Shown in pieces: positions 60,637-64,000 of a DNA stretch of 64,000 nt. The translations under genes were made by a program, and so were the position numbers. The notes under the pieces are model-generated. The model did no database searches and was not told the origin of the DNA. It saw only the letters and a program-made list of their open reading frames with translations. The DNA is taken from the NCBI GenBank assembly GCA_049334165.1, contig JBEGHD010000002.1. One strand, given 5' to 3'. How positions within the stretch are numbered: position 1 is the first letter of the stretch; every line of letters starts with the position of its first letter. This stretch comes from JBEGHD01 sp049334165 (GTDB lineage Bacteria > Bacteroidota > Bacteroidia > Flavobacteriales_D > Sanyastnellaceae).

Positions 60637-62447
60637 TCGATGTAAGGCTTATGAGAAGATTTTATCTTTTCATTTCTAAAATCTAAGGGCTTGTTGGAAA
60701 GAACTACATAAAAGTACTCTTCAAATGGATAGACTTTCACGACAGTCATTGGGTAACCTTGAATGTCAATTTTATCGCCTGGCTCAATTTCATCTGGTTT
60801 TTGAATATGTTCAACCTGCTGTGGATTGAACTCATAGCCAGGTAGAATTTTATATATGTCAAAGCACTGCTCTGGTGCCCGATGAAGACTATCAGCCAAA
60901 TTATTGTAATACTCTGGGTTTTCTCTCTTTCGATAATGGTGATAGGCTGGGATTAAATCTGTATAAAATTGATGAAAATGGGTAAACCCATTAACTGCAA
61001 GTTTACCTTTGGTCAGCGGGTTCAATTCAATATGTGCATCTCTAATCTTGAAACTGGCATTGAGCAAATTGAAATATGAGACCAATGAGATGGAAAGGGC
61101 TAACTGCACAATTGCCACAGCCTTCAACAGGCTCAACTTCTTCAATAAAACATAAAGAATAATTGAAAGTGTAATTAGGGTTCCTGAGAAAATCGAAATC
61201 CATTTCACCCAACCTGGAAGTGGAGTATAGTTCCAGGTGTGATTCCAAAATACGGGTTCAGTCAAGTTCCTGAAAACTGTCAGGTAGATGAAAAAACTCA
61301 AGATTGAAGCAGTAATGAGAGTGACCCTAAGGGGTTTATGGCTCAAGCGAGCTACTGCAAAAGTGAGAACAATAACTATGAATGGAACAAGTATGGGGAC
61401 CAGTGAAATCCACTTTTTGAAAGGATAGGAGTGAACAAATGCTCCTTGAAGAACCGCACAAATCATTGTAATGAAGCCAACTACAATAACCCTCTGCTGA
61501 ATTGAGGTTAGTTGATTTCTCAACCCCTTAAGAGCCAGGATAATCCCGCCCAGAAATAGAGAACAGAAGAAAGTGATTAAAAGCAAGGGGTTGTATTGAA
61601 ACAGATGAGTGAATAATATGCCAGCAGCTGAATAAATCATATTCATGGTAGTGCCCACCAATGTAAGTGCTGGTTTTTCTGACACTCCGCCACCATGAGC
61701 TGAAAGTGCATTTATGAATGAGAAGATGCTTTCTCCGAATGCAGCGAGTAATAAAGAAAACAACCCAATTGCAGCTACACCTCCACTGATGGCCCAAAGA
61801 GGAAGAAAATACTTCTTCTTGAAAATTGAGTAAAGCAATAAATAAATACCTGCCGCTAGACTTAAGAAAGCATTGTAAGGGTAGATAAAAAGTACAATAA
61901 AAACTGCAAGAAAGCCTATAATGATTGCCTGGGGTTTATTTATTTCAGCTCGCCACAATAGTGCCAACACCATTAATGAATTTCCAAAAATTGAATAAAC
62001 CTGTGGGTTGGAGTGTCTGGCGAAGTTGAAAAACGTAAAATCAACAGCTAGCAGAACAATTGCTGAAATGGCTACGATCAGTCCAGTCCTGGATGAATTT
62101 AATCTAGTCAAGGTTAAACCGAGCAGTAAAAGTGAGACGAACCCTATCAATACAACAGGGACTCTCAAACCGTAATAAGAGTTACCAATTGTGTTTAAGC
62201 TTATGATCGTTAAAGGGTAACTGTAAAGCTCATAGCCTGAATGGTCGGTCGAAAAATCAGTTGATCGATTATTTTGTTCATTGAACTGATCAATTGCCAA
62301 AGCTGCATAATAAGCCTCGTCTTCTTGAGTGATGCTCATTATACTGTATGGTAGAACATCCTGATCGAGAGAAATGAAGTAGATCGAAAATAAAGAAAGG
62401 GCAAGTAAAGCGAGAATAACCTGGCTACGAAGAGGGGGTAAGTTCAT
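60633..62447 (-). CDS. GT39/ArnT-like membrane glycosyltransferase (putative)
   Basis: The 604-residue protein has about twelve membrane segments in the first 450 residues and a soluble C-terminal part. The first periplasmic loop contains SITQEDEAYYAALAIDQFN with an acidic pair, as in GT-C proteins that use polyprenyl-phosphate sugars (catalytic Asp/Glu after TM1). YGLRVPVVLIGFVSLLLLGL and FFNFARHSNPQVYSIFGNSL fit the same fold. No exact family can be named. It likely adds a sugar on the periplasmic side. It begins 7 nt after the RffA-type gene. Confidence 0.78.
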   Translation of the reverse strand: MNLPPLRSQVILALLALSLFSIYFISLDQDVLPYSIMSITQEDEAYYAALAIDQFNEQNNRSTDFSTDHSGYELYSYPLTIISLNTIGNSYYGLRVPVVLIGFVSLLLLGLTLTRLNSSRTGLIVAISAIVLLAVDFTFFNFARHSNPQVYSIFGNSLMVLALLWRAEINKPQAIIIGFLAVFIVLFIYPYNAFLSLAAGIYLLLYSIFKKKYFLPLWAISGGVAAIGLFSLLLAAFGESIFSFINALSAHGGGVSEKPALTLVGTTMNMIYSAAGILFTHLFQYNPLLLITFFCSLFLGGIILALKGLRNQLTSIQQRVIVVGFITMICAVLQGAFVHSYPFKKWISLVPILVPFIVIVLTFAVARLSHKPLRVTLITASILSFFIYLTVFRNLTEPVFWNHTWNYTPLPGWVKWISIFSGTLITLSIILYVLLKKLSLLKAVAIVQLALSISLVSYFNLLNASFKIRDAHIELNPLTKGKLAVNGFTHFHQFYTDLIPAYHHYRKRENPEYYNNLADSLHRAPEQCFDIYKILPGYEFNPQQVEHIQKPDEIEPGDKIDIQGYPMTVVKVYPFEEYFYVVLSNKPLDFRNEKIKSSHKPYIE

Positions 62448-62453
62448 TTTTTG

Positions 62454-63572
62454 TTATTCAAGGTTTTGCTTTATTTTTTCTGAAATTGTTTTTGCCTCAT
62501 CAGGCTTTAAGTCATAAAACAAGGGCAGTCTCAATAAGCCCTCCGAATACCAATCACAATGAGGCAAACTTCGTCCATCGTGCTTTCCTTCGAAGTACGG
62601 ACTTTTATGTAAGCCCAAATAATGAAAAACAGAATGAATTCCGTTTTTCTTTAGGTGGTCGATCACATCTTGCCGCTCTTCAGAATTATTGAAAACCAGG
62701 TAAAATACATGACCGTTCCTGGTGGCGTAATCCGGCACTTCAGGTAGTTGAATCTTTGATTCGAGAGGTTTGAGGTTTTCGTAATAGGTGTTCCAAAGTG
62801 CAATCCGTTTTTCCTGGATTTCATCGAGATGCTCGAGCTGAGCATACAAGAAAGCAGCAATCACTTCGGAAGGCAAGTAAGAAGATCCAATGTCGACCCA
62901 CCCGTATTTGTCGACTTCTCCTCTCCAAAAAGCAGCACGATTGGTTCCCTTTTCCCAAATGATTTCGGCCCGTTCTGCAAAACGTTCATCGTTGATCACC
63001 AGCATGCCGCCTTCGCCCGAAATAATGTTTTTGGTTTCGTGAAAAGAAAACGTCCCGAGATGACCGATGCCTCCCAGTGGTTTGCCTTTGTAATAAGAGT
63101 CAATGGCCTGTGCCGCATCTTCAATTACAAAGAGATTGTATTTGTCGGCAATCTCCATAATCCTGTCCATATCGCAAGCGATGCCGCCATAGTGAACGGC
63201 TACAATCGCCTTTGTCTTTTTGGTGATCAGCGGTTCAATTTTCTCAGCGTCCAGGTTGGGGTTCGACTCCATGCTGTCGGCAAACACAATTTTGGCCCCG
63301 CGAAGCACAAAAGCATTGGCCGTACTGACAAATGTATAAGCAGGCATGATGACTTCATCGCCAGGCTGAATGTCAATGAGTAAAGCAGCCATTTCAAGAG
63401 CATCGGTGCAAGAGGTAGTCAATAACGTTTTTCGGAACCCAAACCTGGATTCAAAAAACTCCTGGCATAGCTGTGTATACTTTCCGTTACCGGATATTTT
63501 TCCCGATTGAACGGCATCTTCAATATATGCAGTTTCTTTGCCGGTGAGAAATGGTTTATTGAATGGGATCAT
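62454..63572 (-). CDS. rffA: dTDP-4-amino-4,6-dideoxygalactose transaminase (RffA/WecE family)
   Basis: This PLP-dependent DegT/DnrJ/EryC1 aminotransferase makes dTDP-4-amino-4,6-dideoxy-D-galactose. The 372-residue product starts MIPFNKPFLTGKETAYIEDA and shows DEVIMPAYTFVSTANAF, VIEDAAQAIDS (Asp 152 to the pyridine N), and GTFSFHETKNIISGEGG with the PLP lysine Lys 181. The N-terminus 'IPFNKPF' and the HETKN motif are typical of RffA rather than of GDP-perosamine synthases. It is divergent from an RffC-like gene, so the dTDP-Fuc4NAc branch is suggested. Confidence 0.92.
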   Translation of the reverse strand: MIPFNKPFLTGKETAYIEDAVQSGKISGNGKYTQLCQEFFESRFGFRKTLLTTSCTDALEMAALLIDIQPGDEVIMPAYTFVSTANAFVLRGAKIVFADSMESNPNLDAEKIEPLITKKTKAIVAVHYGGIACDMDRIMEIADKYNLFVIEDAAQAIDSYYKGKPLGGIGHLGTFSFHETKNIISGEGGMLVINDERFAERAEIIWEKGTNRAAFWRGEVDKYGWVDIGSSYLPSEVIAAFLYAQLEHLDEIQEKRIALWNTYYENLKPLESKIQLPEVPDYATRNGHVFYLVFNNSEERQDVIDHLKKNGIHSVFHYLGLHKSPYFEGKHDGRSLPHCDWYSEGLLRLPLFYDLKPDEAKTISEKIKQNLE

Positions 63573-63697
63573 TGCTTTTTCTATTGATCAGTAGCTACCT
63601 AAAATGTGTTCATTATCGAAACACCAAATAAACAAAATGTCAAGGGATTAATGTGTCTCATGAATAGACTTCATTAGATTTATCCCAAACTTAAAAG

Positions 63698-64000
63698 ATG
63701 AGTATTGAAGCTTTAGATTGGGATTCGGACTTTTTTGGATTGCCGGTGTACTTCGCTGTTAGTGTTGATGTTAAATCTTTAGGAAGAGAGATTGAAAAGT
63801 TAAAGAGAACACCGGGACCAAAGCTTGTTTATGTTTTGTGTGACAACCCTTGTGATTTGAGTTTTCTGGAAAGTTCTCAATCCGCTGTCCACCTAATGGA
63901 CGAGAAAGTGACTTATTTAAAAGATCAATTAGTTTACAGGGATTTGGGAGGTAGCGCATGGGAGTTTGAAGGTGAAAAACCTGATGATAAACTACTAGAC
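63698..64000 (+). CDS. RffC/WecD-like dTDP-fucosamine acetyltransferase, N-terminal part
   Basis: The reading frame opens at ATG 63698 and stays open for 101 codons to the right edge, so the gene is incomplete here. The N-terminus IEALDWDSDFFGLPVYF matches the (L.WDSxFFG) start of WecD/RffC proteins, which acetylate the 4-amino group of dTDP-4-amino-4,6-dideoxygalactose. The divergent neighbour is the enzyme that makes that substrate, which supports the call. The catalytic GNAT domain lies beyond the window. The 125-nt gap between the two genes has no exact -7 box that I could find. Confidence 0.75.
   Translation, partial: MSIEALDWDSDFFGLPVYFAVSVDVKSLGREIEKLKRTPGPKLVYVLCDNPCDLSFLESSQSAVHLMDEKVTYLKDQLVYRDLGGSAWEFEGEKPDDKLLD

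Overview
The window comes from a member of the Bacteroidota, most likely a marine Flavobacteriales-type organism. Evidence: promoters have the Bacteroidota -7 box TAnnTTTG instead of a sigma-70 -10 box; a 701-residue secreted protein carries a gliding-motility (CHU_C-type, T9SS) C-terminal sorting domain; there is a DUF6089 outer-membrane protein, a three-gene PpiC/SurA operon, and the cox assembly layout typical of the phylum (cyoE, two cox3 genes, cox4, SCO, DUF420). No rRNA, tRNA, CRISPR array, classical transposase or prophage was seen. Sequence reads continuously to both ends; the last gene runs off the right edge.

Layout. 0-2.5 kb: rpmH, an Sfp-type phosphopantetheinyl transferase and ahcY. 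2.5-7.5 kb: a degenerate Rieske-like lipoprotein, then an operon tolC-like > hlyD/macA-like > tsaB, and an OmpA-family protein. 7.3-12.6 kb: a respiratory operon on the minus strand (cyoE > cox3 > cox3 > cox4 > Cys-less SCO > SCO > DUF420 > small CxxC membrane protein). 12.7-17.8 kb: surface polysaccharide genes (fcl, two Wzi-like proteins, a WecA/TagO-like transferase). 17.9-22.9 kb: pirin, nitroreductase and a small GNAT on the plus strand, then a YbhN-like protein, GT2 and OppC-type permease on the minus strand. 22.9-29.4 kb: ruvC, and sbcD/sbcC with a GIY-YIG nuclease gene inserted between them, then ddl. 29.6-44.7 kb: C1A-like peptidase, mtgA, wcaF-like acyltransferase, GT2, DUF6089 protein, nitronate monooxygenase/FabK-like protein, CHU_C protein, guaB, three chaperone/PPIase genes, a MoxR ATPase and a DUF1905/YdeI protein. 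45-64 kb: a large polysaccharide cluster (six GT4, one GT2, a GT39-like membrane protein, an O-antigen ligase/polymerase-like protein, AsnB, two methyltransferases, an RffA-type aminotransferase and the start of an RffC-like acetyltransferase). From about 51.8 kb to the end this cluster is visibly richer in A+T.

Most noteworthy: (1) two small endonuclease genes of unrelated folds, GIY-YIG (26.6-27.0 kb) and Vsr-like DUF559 (46.4-46.8 kb), each sit between an inverted pair of short imperfect palindromes, with a different palindrome family for each nuclease. One separates sbcD from sbcC and the other separates two glycosyltransferase genes. This resembles RAYT/REP modules of proteobacteria but with nucleases in place of the Y1 transposase. 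(2) Five genes have an exact TAnnTTTG box ending exactly 5 nt before the ATG, which predicts leaderless mRNAs. (3) A tandem array of about 134-144 bp units lies beside asnB, and its unit recurs around the DUF559 module. (4) The cox operon carries an SCO paralogue that has lost all its copper ligands.
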